Assembly (NCBI RefSeq): GCF_008831285.2
Contig: NC_045149.1
Coordinates: 16,270,578-16,334,577, forward strand
DNA length: 64,000 nucleotides
From: Nymphaea colorata
Taxonomy: Eukaryota > Streptophyta > Magnoliopsida > Nymphaeales > Nymphaeaceae
Direction: 5' to 3'
This document shows, piece by piece, positions 34,201 through 45,414 of this stretch (position 1 is its first letter; every line of letters begins with the position of its first letter). The notes below the pieces were generated by a model. That model saw nothing but the letters and a program-made list of their open reading frames with translations. It was not told the origin of the DNA and ran no database searches. Position numbers and translations under genes: made by a program.

Positions 34201-37200
34201 GCATGAGTAATATCAGGGTAAGTGATACTAAGATACATTAAAGATCTCACAAGATGTCGGTAGGGAGTGAGATTGGTAAGAGGAACTCTATTATCAATCT
34301 TCATTTTGCTTCCTACTGCTTCAGGAGTTTCCGTGATAAGTCCGTGATCTTATCTTCTGTTATATCTGACTTAGCAATAATCTCTGCAACAAACTTAGTT
34401 TGTGATAGAAAATAGCGTCTAGTAGAGTATGCAACCTCAATACCCAAGAAGTACGTTAGAGAAAACTGAAATCTTTCATTTCACAGGTTTTTTTGCAGTA
34501 GATTCTTACACTCTTTAATACTTTCTTTGTCACTATCTGTAATGATCATGTCATCAACATATAGTAAGAGGATTATGATATCTGCAGTACTATTCTGACA
34601 AACAAAGCAGTGTCAGTCAAACATGAGTGAAATCCGTGTCAGTCAAACATGAGTGAAATCCGTAGTTAGAGATAACAGAGTTAAAACAATCAAACCAAAC
34701 TTTAGTGCTTGTTTGAGGTCATATAGAGCCTTCTTAAGTCTAAGAACTTTTCATTGTGGAAGTGACAAACCTGTTGGTACTTTCATGTGAACTTCTTCTA
34801 TAAGATCTCTATTTAAGAAAACATTTTTAACATCCATTTGATTGATATTCTAGTTTTTAATGGATGCTAAAACACTAAGAGTCATCATAGTAGTCATTTT
34901 AACTACAGGAGCAAATGTTTCCTCATAGTCAATTCCACATTTTTGAGTATAACCTTTAGCAACAAGCTTGACTTTATATCTTTCTAGAGATCCATCACTT
35001 TTCGTTTTCACCTTGTAAACCCATTTGCATCCAATAGTCTTTTTCCCTATAGGTAGGTCTTGTACTTCCCATGTTTGAGCTTTTCTCAAGACACTCAATT
35101 ATTCTAACATAGCACTCTTTCACTCAATATATTTTGAGACTTCATTAAATATAGATGGTTCAAAGTGAGAGTAGATGACATTGATTCTAGCTCTATGTGT
35201 TGAGGTGAATGTTTCATATAACACAAACTTATTGGGTTGCCTTACGTTTCTAGTGGATCTTCTAAGGTTGTCTTCATTTAAAGTTTGATTGAAGATCAAT
35301 AGTTTCATGGTGTTCTTCTTCACCAATGTTTTGTTGTCGGTTCCTTCTGTGATGTGATTATGTCTTTGGGTACTCCACCGTCATCCTTGTCATTAATGTT
35401 ACTATCAATATTGTTAAACTATAAATCCTTCACCAGCACATTGAAGATGAGTCTCTTAGGATTCCACATCCTTGTAAAATGTGTTAAGATATTTAATGTT
35501 CTTGTAATATGTGAAGAGTCTCATAGGATTCTATGTTGTAGTTAATATCCTTGTAATATGTGAAGTCTCCTAGGATTCTATGTTGTAGTTATTATCCTTG
35601 TAATATGTGAAGTCTCATAGGATTTTATGATGTAATTAATGCCCTTGTAGCTTGTGAAATCTCTTAGGATTCTACGATTGGAGACTCTTAGAATTCTGGA
35701 AATGAGATTATAAATAGAGGCCGTGCAAACAACTTTGGTCATGGCTTCTTCTCCTCATCTTCTTCTTGTTCACTCTTTCTCTCTCTATATTCCTGCGTGA
35801 ATGCTGATTTCAGAACTCAGACATTGGTGCTTGAATTTCTTACATGGTATCAGAGCCAGGTTACGTTATCTCTACCTAGCAAAATGTCCAAACAGGTCTG
35901 ATCTGGTTAGAACTCTTTTCTCATCTTGTTTCTATCCTGAATTTACTTTTCTTTAGCGTACTTCTTGTTCCTTTTCTTCGTACTTACCAAAGGATACATC
36001 TTGCTATATCATGTCTTCTTTCCCTCTCATCTTTTACCTATATACCCTTCCTTTCTGCTGTTATGGAAAATCTTTCGCATTCTGGCATGTCCTCAAGTTT
36101 TCTTCCTCACCTTATTACCGAAAAACTCAACCATGAGAATTATCTGATCTGGAAAAGGCAAATCATGCCTTTCATAAGAAGTCAAGGCCTCTTTGGACAT
36201 CTCGATGGTTCAACAAAGGCTCCACCAATATCCGTTTTGCAGGAAAGAAAAAATGAGGCAGGAGAAGTTATTGTTGTTCATGAAGACAACAACCCTGAAC
36301 ATGCTGTATGGATGAGACGTGACCAAAGTCTGGTTGCGTATATTTTGGCTACTCTATCTTAACAAGTGTTACTTTCAGTTTTTCTGATGACTGTACTGCA
36401 TAAGAATTATGGGAAACCCTTGCTGATACCTTTTCCCAAATATCAGAAGCTCGAATTATGTACTTAAAGAAAGAATTTCAGAATTTAAGCAAAGGTTCAA
36501 CGTCTATCATGGATTATTTGGGGCGTATTAAGGCCGTCGCAGACCAACTTGCTGCCTCAAGAAATAACATTTCTGATAAGGAGAAGGTGCAGCAAACCTT
36601 GAATGGACTTGGGCATGATTATCATGCTTTTATTACAGCTCTTGAAGTCCTTCCTGTTCTGCCTTCCTTCAATGAACTACAAGGTAAACTTCTCCAACAC
36701 GAAATGAATATGAAAAGAGTCATTGAAAGGACTGATCAAGGGAACTCTCAAAATGTGTTGGCCATGAATGTAAAGTTTGGTAAGAGTCATGGGAACTCCA
36801 ATCATGGTGGTCGTGGCATTCTACCAACACCACATAACCAAGGTATGTCTCCTTTGGATACTTCAAGAAAAATACCAATTTGTTTTCAGTGTAACAAGAA
36901 AGGGCACATGAAGGCACAGTGCTGGTTTAATCATCAAAATAAAAACAAAGGGGTAAGACATGATTATAAACAAGGAGGACAAAGTTCTAGATCTACCGCT
37001 GAAGATATGCAGCAACTATTGATGACCGCATTCTCAAAGATGGCTATAAAGCAAAATGAGCAGGGAGAATGGTTCTTGGATTCAGGTGCAGCTACCCATG
37101 TGACAGGAAATACAGGTAAATTGACTAACTTATCCCCTCATTATGGCAGAAGTTGCATTATAACAGGTGATGGAAAATTTTATCCCATTACACATATTGG

Positions 37201-40200
37201 AAATGCACATATTCCATTGTCATCCTCGTCTCTATCACTGTCTAATGTTGTTCTTGCTCCCAATATCAAAAAGAACATCATATCCATTTCCAAACTCATT
37301 GATGATACAAACTCTTCTGTTGAATTCACACATTCTTCTGTCTATGTCAAGGACCTCCAAACGAAGAAAATGTTCGCTAGAGCGGAGCGTCAAGGGAATA
37401 TGTATGTCCTCAAGGAATGTCTACCCAAGGATTCATCCACTTTTGATATAGGATTGAAGACATTTTCTCTTTCTCATAATGCGTCATCAGTGCCAAATTC
37501 TTGCCATTCTCAATCAAAAGTAAGGGGCCCTAACCAATGTTTGGAATCTGATCTGTGGCATAGTCGACTGAGACACTGTGGTCGACATTTCGTTGAAAAA
37601 CTTATCACAGATAGTTTCATTCCAAGATCAAGCTTACCTCTTACTTCAAGTGTCAAAAAATGTTCAAGTTGTGGACTTTGTAAGAGTCATGTTTTACCTT
37701 TCCATAATATAAATCAAAGGACTTCCAAACCTTTTGAAACTATTTTTTCTGATGTATGGGGGTCAGCCCTTATTGATTCAATGTTTGAATCAAGATATTA
37801 TGTTTTATTCATTGACTCTTTCTCATGTTTTACCTGGATTTATTTTATGAAACACAAATCAGAAGTACCCCACATATTTCGAAACTTCTATGCCATGATT
37901 CAAACCAAATTTTCATCCAATGTGGTGCATTTTCAATGTGATGGAAGGGGAGAATATTCTTCGCTTGATTTTATTGAATTTCTACGTGAAAAAGGGATAA
38001 CTAGACAAATCTCCTGCCCTTACACACCACAACAAAATGGTGTAGTTGAGCAGAAACATCGGCATATAGTTGAAAGCGCCATGAGCATGCTGCATGATAC
38101 TAATGTGCCCATTTCCTTGTGGACTGAAGCCTTCCATACTGCTGTATACATAATAAATTGTTTGCCTATGACACTCTTGATGTCTAAACGCCATATTTTA
38201 CACTCTTAGGCAAACAACCTGATTACAAGAACTTGAAGGTTTTTTGGTTGTGTATGCTATGTTCACGTTGATGCTGCATTGAGGAACAAGTTTCAAGACA
38301 AAGCTATTCATTGTAGATTCATTGGATATGCTGATGAATATAAAGGTTTTCGATGCTATGATCCAACAACTAAACGTATCAAAACTTCAAGAATGTCGTT
38401 TTTGATGAACATAGTTTTGATGATACAAATGAAATGCCTATGACCATTGAATCTTATGATCCCTGGACCAGTACACAGTTATTTAATGCAGATCCTGTTA
38501 TAGAAAATAATGTGCCTCAAGGTGAAGATCCAGAGAGAGCAATACAACCGTCAGATATGGTTCAAAGTGAAAATCAAGAAGATCCAACACAGTCATCAAG
38601 TCATCACGAAAGGAATAATGAAGAACAGAGCAACGATTCACATCGGTATTCGAGTCTTATCTACAGTCGATGACTAAGGGACATAGATGCTCACAGTGAA
38701 GAAGACAACATGCCCCACCTTAGAAGATCCCAACGCATTCGTCATCCCATTCACAGGTGGGTTAGCTATGATTCTTTATCACTTGATTTTCAGTTATTCA
38801 TGGCAAAAGTTGGCAAGGAGGAAGAACCTACTTCATTTGATCAAACATCAAAATCACATAATTGGAGAAAGGCTACGAAAGAAGAAATGGATGCCTTGCA
38901 TGAATGTGGTACATGGGAGATCGTTCCAAGGCCACACGGAAAGAACGTAGTGGGCTCCAAATGGGTATACAAAATCAAATACAAACCTGACGGCAACATA
39001 GAAAGACACAAAGCAAGGTTAGTAGCAAAAGGGTTTACACAACAATATGGAGAAGATTATGCCGAGACATTCAGCATTGTGATCAAAATGGGAACAATTC
39101 GCGTGATTATATCATTGGCAGTTGAATATGGATGGAGGCTACATCAAATGGACGTGAAGAATGCTTTTCTTCATAGTGATTTGAGGGAGGAAGTATATAT
39201 GGAACAACCTCCAGGATATACGAAAGGAGACTCTCATGCATGAGTTTGTAAACTAAAAAAATCTATTTATGGACTTAAACAGGCCTTACGCTCGTGGTTT
39301 GACAGTTTCTCCTACAAGATTCAATAATGTGGTTTTCAGAGATGTCCTCTAGATCACTCTCTTTTCATTTATCGAAAGGAAAACATATTTACTTTACTTC
39401 TTATATATGTTGATGATATTGTTATCACAGAGAAAAACACATAGAAGAAGCTAAAGTTTTGATGATGCAAAACTTCAAAATGAAAGAGCTTGGTGATTTA
39501 CGATTCTTTCTTGGAGTGGAGATTGATAGGCACAATAATCGCCTCACATTGACACAACAGAAATATACGTTGGATCTGCTGAAAAAGTCAGGTATGTCTG
39601 ATTATAAGCCTGTTGGAACTCCTAGTGTTCTAAATCAAAGACTAAGTGTTCAGGATGAGGAGTTATATGATGATCCTACGTAATATCGAAGTATTGTTGG
39701 GGCACTTCAATATCTTACATTTACTAGACCAGATATTATATATGCTGTGAATCAAGTATCTCAATTTATGCATGCATCTAGAGATACTCACATGGATGTT
39801 GTCAAAAGAATATTAAGATATCTTAAAGGGACAACAGGAGATGGCTTAGTTTATGGTAAGAGTGAAAATATAATTGCTGGACATCAACTTATGACATTCA
39901 CAGATGCAGATTGGGCTGGAGATCCCAATCAAAGAAAGTCCGTTTCTGGTTTTTGTATTTTCATTGGATGTAATCTTGTGCCTTGGAGTTGTCGAAAGCA
40001 AAAGGCAGTAGCAAGATCCAGCACTGAAGCTAAATACAGATGCATGGCTGCAGGTGCTGCTGAAGTTACATGGGTTAGACATTTGCTAGAAGACATTGGA
40101 GAAAAGATTAAAACGTCAATGTTAATGTGTGATAATCAAAGCGCTATTAACATTGCCTTTAATCCCATACAACATGGTCGAACAAAGCACATTGAGATTG

Positions 40201-43200
40201 ATCAACACTTTGTTAGACAAAAGGTGGAAGACAAGGAGATTCAACCTATTTATGTTCGTACAGATGAACAAGTTGCAGACTTATTTACAAAAGGATTAAC
40301 GAAGCAACGATTCTGGTTTCTCAAAGGCAAGTTGTACATAGTGCAAAACCATGCACAACTTGAGGGAGGGTGTTAAACTATAAATCCTTCACCAGCACAT
40401 TAAAGATGAGTCTGTTAGGATTCCACATCCTTGTAAAATGTGTTAAGATATTTAATGTTTTTATAACATGTGAAGAGTTTCATATGATTCTATGTTGTAG
40501 TTAATATCCATGTAATATGTGAAGTCTCCTAGGATTCTATGTTGTAGTTATTATCCTTGTAATATGTCAAGTCTCCTAGGATTCTATGATGTAATTAATG
40601 CCCTTGTAGCTTATGAAATCTCCTAGGATTCTACGATTAGAGACTCTTAGAATTTTGGAAATAAGATTATAAATAGAGGCTGTGCAAACCACTTTGGTCA
40701 TGGCTTCTTCTCCTCATCTTCTGCTTGTTCACTCTTTCTCTCTCTATATTCCTGCGTGAATGCTGATTTCAAAACTCAGATATTGGTGCTTGAATTTCTT
40801 ACAAATATCATACATTTCATCATCACATTGGGAAAGATACTTGAAAAGAAAAGAATAATCATTGTTGTCTTGTGATTTTCCCCAATTTTCGAATCCATTT
40901 TCTTCTTCATTAAAATTTACATTCCTTGAAACTATGATCTTGTCTTTGACTCGGTTATAACATTTGTAGTCTTTTTGTGTCTCAGAATAACCAATGAAAG
41001 CACATTCAATAACCTTTGAACTTAGTTTGTCAGCCTTGTCATTTACAACAAAGCATTTGCATCCAAAAATTCGAAGTCTATTAAAATGAAGTTCATATTT
41101 GAATAACTTTTCAAAAGGAGTTGTATTATTTAAAACTTTTGAAGGTACCCTATTTATGAGATAAACGAAAGCAACGACTATTTCAGCCCAAAATTTTTAG
41201 GTATATTTTTTGCAATAAGAAGAGTTCTTGTTGTTTCTACTATGTGTCTATGTTTTCTTTCAGAAATCCCATTTTGTTGAGGTGTTCTTGGACATAATTT
41301 TCCAAATATCTTTTGAATTCATTTGAAATATATTCACTTCCGGAATCAATCCTTAGTATTTTTAGTTTAGCATCAAACTATGTTTTTACCAAGTTGTAAA
41401 AATTTTTGAACACTTAAAGACTTCAAATTTAAATCTTAGAAAATATATCCAATAATATCTAGTAAATCATCAACAAATATCACATAATAAGATAGCTCTC
41501 ATTTTGACATGATAAGAGAGGGTCCCCATACATCGGAATGAACAAGCTCAAACGGCGTAGAAGGAAATAAGTTTTTTTTGTCCAAAAGATAAAGATTTTA
41601 TCTTTCCATGTATGCAATCATTACATTACATTTAAAGTTCTCAATACAAATATCTTTGATAGGAGTCATCATAGATAATTTTCTAATTTTTGGATGACCT
41701 AATCTTTGATGCTAAATATTGATGTCCACATTTTTGACATAGTAACACATTTTTTTTTCTGGATACATAAGTTGTTCATGTAGTAAAGGTCTTCCTTTCT
41801 AAAACCTTCCTCAATCAATCTCTCGGTTTGGTGATCCTGCCCCAAATATTTATTTGATGAGAAAACTATATCAAAACCAATATATGAAAATTTGAGATAC
41901 AAAAAGTAAGTTAAGATAAGTCTAGGGACATAACTAACTTTGGGTACAACAAATTTTTGTTTTTCTCCAATTTTTTTTTCAAAATTTCCAACTCCTCTAA
42001 CACTCATAGATGTTCCATCAGCGTTAAGTACATTTGTCTCTTTTCTTGCTTATTCAAACTTGGTCAAAGATGATATATTAGGTGTCATGTGAAATGATGC
42101 ACCAGAATCTAGAAGCCAAGGAATCATAGCGGGAGTATTGGAGGTGGATGTCGTTGTTGCTAGCGCTCCAGAATTTGACTCTTTCATTATGGGTTGAAGA
42201 GTCGACATGATTTAGTTTAATGTTGTGGAGATTGACGCAAGATCACATCTTTCGTTTTGAACATTTACAACCTTTCTTTGATCAAATTGTCTAGGGTTGT
42301 GTTTCTCGCCTTGAGAATATGAAGCTCCTCCTTTGAGAAAGTTCCCTCCATAATTTCGTGATTGTCCTTTATTGTTGTTTCCCCTCAACTTTGAACAAGT
42401 AGGTCTTATGTGACCTGGTTCATGACAAAAGTGACAAACAACCTTATATTCCTATTATTTTGATTTTTAAAATGAGGAGGTCTAAAAGATCTAATGTTGT
42501 TTCCGGGTCTAGAAGTGGCTAAAACCTTTTCTTCTTCTTGTTTGGAAATGAGGACACTATCCATTTCTTTGGTTAAATTCATTTTATTTTCTTTTCCACT
42601 TAGTTTCGTAAGAAGCTCATAAATAAGTGGAGGAGAAGGTAAGGATAAAAGAGCTGACCTTATTTGTTCAAATTCGAGTCTTATCCCTTGAAGAAATTGA
42701 AAAAATCTAAATTCATCAACTTCATCTCTCTCAATCTGGTGACATTTACAATTCATTCCTAGTTTAGGACTAAGTTGATCTAATACATTCCAAACATTAG
42801 AGATTTCCATAAAATAATCTCCTACATTTTTCTCTCATTGTTTGATATTTTGGGCTTTTTGAATCGGTAGATCTTTTCAGGACATCCCTTTGAGATATAC
42901 CCATGCCTCACTTGCTTTCTCATAGTACATGAGGTTTTGAACAATTTTAGGTTCGATAGTTCTATACATCCATTCTTTAATCCTTGCATTCCTGGCTTCC
43001 CAATCATCTAGTTTCTTATAATATTCATTAATAGCATTTTGTCTTTTTTCCCTATCTAATTCTTTCACAATCCCATTTTCTATTTTAGTTACCTTGAGAG
43101 AAGGAGGAATGGACGTACCTCTTATGAAACTCCATAAGTATTTTTCTTTGATATGCATCTCCAAACATTTAGCCAATAGCGTATAGTTGGTTCCATCAAG

Positions 43201-45414
43201 CTTGTATGGGACATAATGATAGCTTCCTCCCTCCATGAAATCTGCTCTAGAAGACTAAGAGATAATTTTGGACGTTTCACCGAACAATTGGTGGATGATA
43301 ATCCGTAGTGCAGCAGTGAACCAAGATTAAAACAACACAATATTGAGGTATTGTTTTATGATAAATACCCTTCTTCAGAAATACAACAAGAAGAAATGGA
43401 GGGTCACTTAGCTTTAGACAGTCTTTGAGACAATTCCATAAACAGGAGGTGATGGTATCAACAAACAGGTAGACTTTAAGTGATTCAGTCTCCAAAGATA
43501 GTACAGTGACCCAGCTTCAGAATTTCAATAAAAATACCAGCCCAAACGTGGCTTTGATACCATGAAAATGTGACTGTAACAGTCACTAAATGAACGTGCA
43601 GCAGAAATAGGCACTAAGGCCAAGTGAAAAGTATAATCTTTATTCAAGATGAACATCAAATTTCACACCTTGTTTGTACAAGGAACATGTTACATATTTA
43701 TACAAGAAAGGAGAGGGAAGAAGGGGCTGAGCTAGCCGTTGGGCTAGTTCGAATGGCTCATAAAAGAGCCATTGGGACTAGCCAATGGCTAGAACAAAAG
43801 AGAAAAAAGAAATAATAAATAAAGAATAAAAAGAAAAATAAAATATAAAACCTAACTAAGCTGAAACCTAACTATGATATCCTATTTCTTAACAGAGATA
43901 ACACAATTAGGCCTATGCCCTGAGCTAAGAGCGGCTACATTTAATGGGTTAACTTGGATAGAAAGAATTGCCATTTGAACGATCCGAAGCTTAATGTACA
44001 GATGAAGATTAATTTGGATAGAAAGAATTGCCAATTATGATCTGGAGCCTAATGTACAGATGTGCTATATGTGGTAATAGTGATACCTACAATGTCTTGT
44101 CAATCCTTTCACATGTCTAGCTTGATTGTTTCTCTTTTCTGTTTGGCGGTGGGGTAGAGGGGCTGTGACAGCTTGAGAAAACAACCTATGCCAGATGCAG
44201 ATAGATTAATTTCTCTTGTTGTTGATCTGCTATTCTTTTATCTTTGCTCTTGCACTTCCGGTTGATTATCTCATTTCATTTTTCTGTAGGAGCAATTTAT
44301 CAAGCTACTAGCTGAAGATTCATACGTCTCTGCAGTACAGGAGAAAAAGAGTTCTATAAGTTACAAACATTTATGTAAGTTTCTGAATATCTTACTGTTT
44401 CAAATAAGTTAACCTGTTTAGGAAGGAAAAACAAGCTGTAGAATTATTTCCTTGGTGGGTTACGAGAAATTGAAACTACTTTCAGACTCCTGGTGGACAA
44501 ACATCACTAGTAGTAGGGGAAAAGAACATACTAGAGAAAAGAGATGCAAATGACTTAAAATTTCCTTTATCATATATAAGCACTAAAACTAGCTTATCTC
44601 CAGCTTGTATGGGTTCCTATTGATTTATGGATCAAGATTGAGTTTTATCTAATGTGTAAAACTGACATAGTAGAAGAATAAGCATTGACAAGGAAAAACA
44701 GGTTAGGTTTTTCCCTCTTGACATGCTATTCAAGAACGTTTGTTGCCTTTTGGAGATGTCGAGGATAATTACTTCATCAGCAATAATGAGCAGACAATCT
44801 GGTGCATATCCTCTAAAGATGCACATGGTAGATGGTGATAGGTAAAGGCACAACATCGATAATTTTATCTGCAATACCATAGGGGCTACTCAACTATTGA
44901 GATTAGAAGATATATCATGATCTATGTTCGTGGATACTAAGTATGAAAATTATTGTTGGTTCTAAGTTCCTGGAAACTCGTCTCGGATTAAATAAGATCA
45001 GTGTTGTCAATATGGGCATGCTGGTGGGGTATTATGGTCAGACTTATACTTGAGAGTTAAATTAAGTACTTGTTCCTTGAGATGCCCTTGGTAATCATCT
45101 AGTGACCGTCTACATGCATATACATCTGTCGATGTGGTACAACTTGAAAATGTGTGCATGGTGACCGGATATTATTGGCCTATGTGTTCATTGCACAAAC
45201 ATTTTTGTTTTCTTGTTGCAGCTTTGGTCGTTCGTAGGAAGAAGAAATACGAGTTCCTAATAGGTACTCGTTTGACATCTTTTATATTGGTTGGCAGTCA
45301 TGTAATTGAAAATTATTATGATGGAAATTTTAGAACCTATTTTGTCCAGATTCTGTGCCGGAGAAACTGCGAGCAGAGGTGGCGTTGTCACAGCAGGAAC
45401 AGTCTATTACTTGA
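31215..45414 (+). CDS. Histone-fold protein, CHRAC1/DPB3 (NF-YC-like) type, with a 12.8-kb first intron
   Basis: Four exons are assembled: 31215-31517, 44290-44374, 45222-45263 and 45350-45414 (TGA 45412-45414), 495 bp, 164 residues. The start is the first in-frame ATG. The first 60-70 residues are Ser/Gly- and acidic-rich. Then [14 protein letters not shown] and [10 protein letters not shown] form the first helices of an H2A/NF-YC-type fold; exon 2 continues with [16 protein letters not shown] and ISYKHL; exon 3 gives [11 protein letters not shown] and exon 4 [11 protein letters not shown]. This layout matches the family of CHRAC1, yeast Dpb3/POLE4 and plant DPB3-1/NF-YC10, which pair with a second histone-fold protein in chromatin-remodelling or DNA polymerase epsilon complexes. 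Phases agree at all junctions. Intron 1 (31518-44289) contains two nested copia elements. Exact subfamily is uncertain. Confidence 0.82.
31518..33223 (+). other. 5' part of histone-fold intron 1 before the copia insertion
   Basis: It begins with donor GTGAGG after the exon ending in GCACTT. The remaining 1.7 kb is AT-rich and without a gene or defined repeat. The reading frame continues for a short distance past the donor, as expected by chance. Confidence 0.5.
33224..33582 (-). repeat. 3' LTR of outer copia element
   Basis: Partner of 43563-43894 and longer by about 27 bp because of an expanded AATAAATAAAGAATAAAAAG-type tract and small indels. It contains TATAAATATG on the minus strand (about 33364-33373), a probable TATA box. 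Confidence 0.92.
33604..35407 (-). pseudogene. 3' half of outer copia pol (reverse transcriptase and RNase H), broken
   Basis: Minus-strand frames run 35326-35120 (linker before reverse transcriptase), 35098-34850 (reverse-transcriptase start with CKWVYKVK and [10 protein letters not shown]), 34304-34044 (RNase H side with YLSITYPDI and ending at AYTDAD) and 33831-33604 (C-terminus with [10 protein letters not shown]). Stops and frameshifts separate them; the catalytic YVDD region falls in a broken stretch near 34540-34570. A 26-bp tandem duplication at about 34610-34661 adds a further frame break. The element cannot make a full polyprotein. Confidence 0.85.
35412..35844 (+). repeat. 5' LTR of inner copia element
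   Basis: 433 bp. It carries a TATA box TATAAATAGAGG at 35709-35720. Upstream of it are three to four imperfect tandem units of about 45 bp built on CTTGTAATATGTGAAG and AGGATTCTATG. Confidence 0.95.
35845..35857 (+). promoter_or_regulatory. Primer-binding site of inner copia element
   Basis: TGGTATCAGAGCC abuts the LTR and is complementary to the 3' end of plant initiator-Met tRNA, the standard Ty1/copia primer. Confidence 0.93.
36063..40376 (+). pseudogene. Inner copia gag-pol polyprotein, disrupted
   Basis: Single gag-pol gene broken into pieces. Gag starts at ATG 36063 and meets a TAA at about 36359, with a further stop near 36402. The frame 36458-38209 carries the rest of Gag, a CX2CX4HX4C zinc knuckle ([14 protein letters not shown], about 36880-36921), protease DSGA (about 37078), the integrase HHCC zinc region and the catalytic core with QNGVVEQ near 38034. 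It then shifts frame near 38200. Reverse transcriptase starts in 38710-39243 ([10 protein letters not shown]), is cut by TGA at 39241, and its active-site motif YVDDIVI lies near 39405. RNase H with FTDADWAGD lies in 39747-40376. At least four nonsense or frameshift lesions make it non-autonomous now. No envelope gene is present. Confidence 0.92.
40361..40370 (+). promoter_or_regulatory. Polypurine tract of inner copia element
   Basis: TGAGGGAGGG lies immediately before the right LTR and is the expected plus-strand priming site. Confidence 0.88.
40371..40803 (+). repeat. 3' LTR of inner copia element
   Basis: 433 bp and equal in length to the left LTR, with a conserved TATAAATAGAGG near 40668. 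About 21 substitutions separate the two copies. Confidence 0.95.
40809..43236 (-). pseudogene. 5' half of outer copia gag-pol (Gag, protease, integrase), broken
   Basis: On the minus strand Gag begins at ATG 43236 with a UBN2/DUF4219-like copia Gag domain ([11 protein letters not shown], then [13 protein letters not shown]) and continues at 42810-42406. A CX2CX4HX4C zinc knuckle ([14 protein letters not shown]) lies at about 42397-42438. The protease motif LLDSGASFH lies near 42090-42110. Integrase sequence fills about 41700-40809, with the late integrase words INRVPSK and [15 protein letters not shown] near 41170-41030. Stops occur throughout. The frame resumes across the inner element at 35407. 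Confidence 0.85.
43563..43894 (-). repeat. 5' LTR of outer copia element
   Basis: 332 bp. Its inner edge is joined directly to the primer site TGGTATCAAAGCC on the minus strand (about 43550-43562). It differs from the 33224 copy by scattered substitutions and by a shorter A-rich tract. Confidence 0.92.

Larger units (their letters stand above)
35412..40803 (+). mobile_element. Inner Ty1/copia retrotransposon, nested in the outer element
   Basis: Two 433-bp LTRs (35412-35844, 40371-40803) both run from TGTTAAACTATAAATC to GAATTTCTTACA. A perfect 5-bp duplication AATAT flanks the element (35407-35411 and 40804-40808). The primer site TGGTATCAGAGCC follows the left LTR directly (35845-35857) and the purine tract TGAGGGAGGG precedes the right LTR (40361-40370). 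Total length is 5392 bp. Domain order Gag, zinc knuckle, protease, integrase, reverse transcriptase, RNase H is that of Ty1/copia. By eye the LTRs differ at about 21 positions with no indels. The insertion cuts the outer element between its integrase and reverse-transcriptase regions. Confidence 0.96.
33224..43894 (-). mobile_element. Outer Ty1/copia retrotransposon (minus strand), interrupted by a second copia element
   Basis: LTRs lie at 33224-33582 and 43563-43894. On the minus strand each starts TGTTAAGAAATAGG and ends TTTTCA. The 43563 LTR is followed at once by TGGTATCAAAGCC, a primer site for initiator-Met tRNA; a purine tract (GGGAGGAGGGGGG) precedes the other LTR. Flanks AAGAT (33219-33223) and GAGAT (43895-43899) agree at 4 of 5 bases. 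Gag, protease, integrase, reverse transcriptase and RNase H follow in copia order on the minus strand, with many stops. Subtracting the inner element plus its target duplication leaves about 5.27 kb, a normal copia length. It lies in intron 1 of the histone-fold gene, antisense to it. Confidence 0.92.

Noticed and set aside
36720-36917. Minus-strand frame in the inner copia element
   Set aside because: It is antisense to the zinc-knuckle region of gag-pol and is a shadow.
33224-43894. Integrated virus or endogenous pararetrovirus
   Set aside because: Domain order, Met-tRNA primer sites, paired LTRs and absence of movement, coat or envelope genes identify Ty1/copia retrotransposons.
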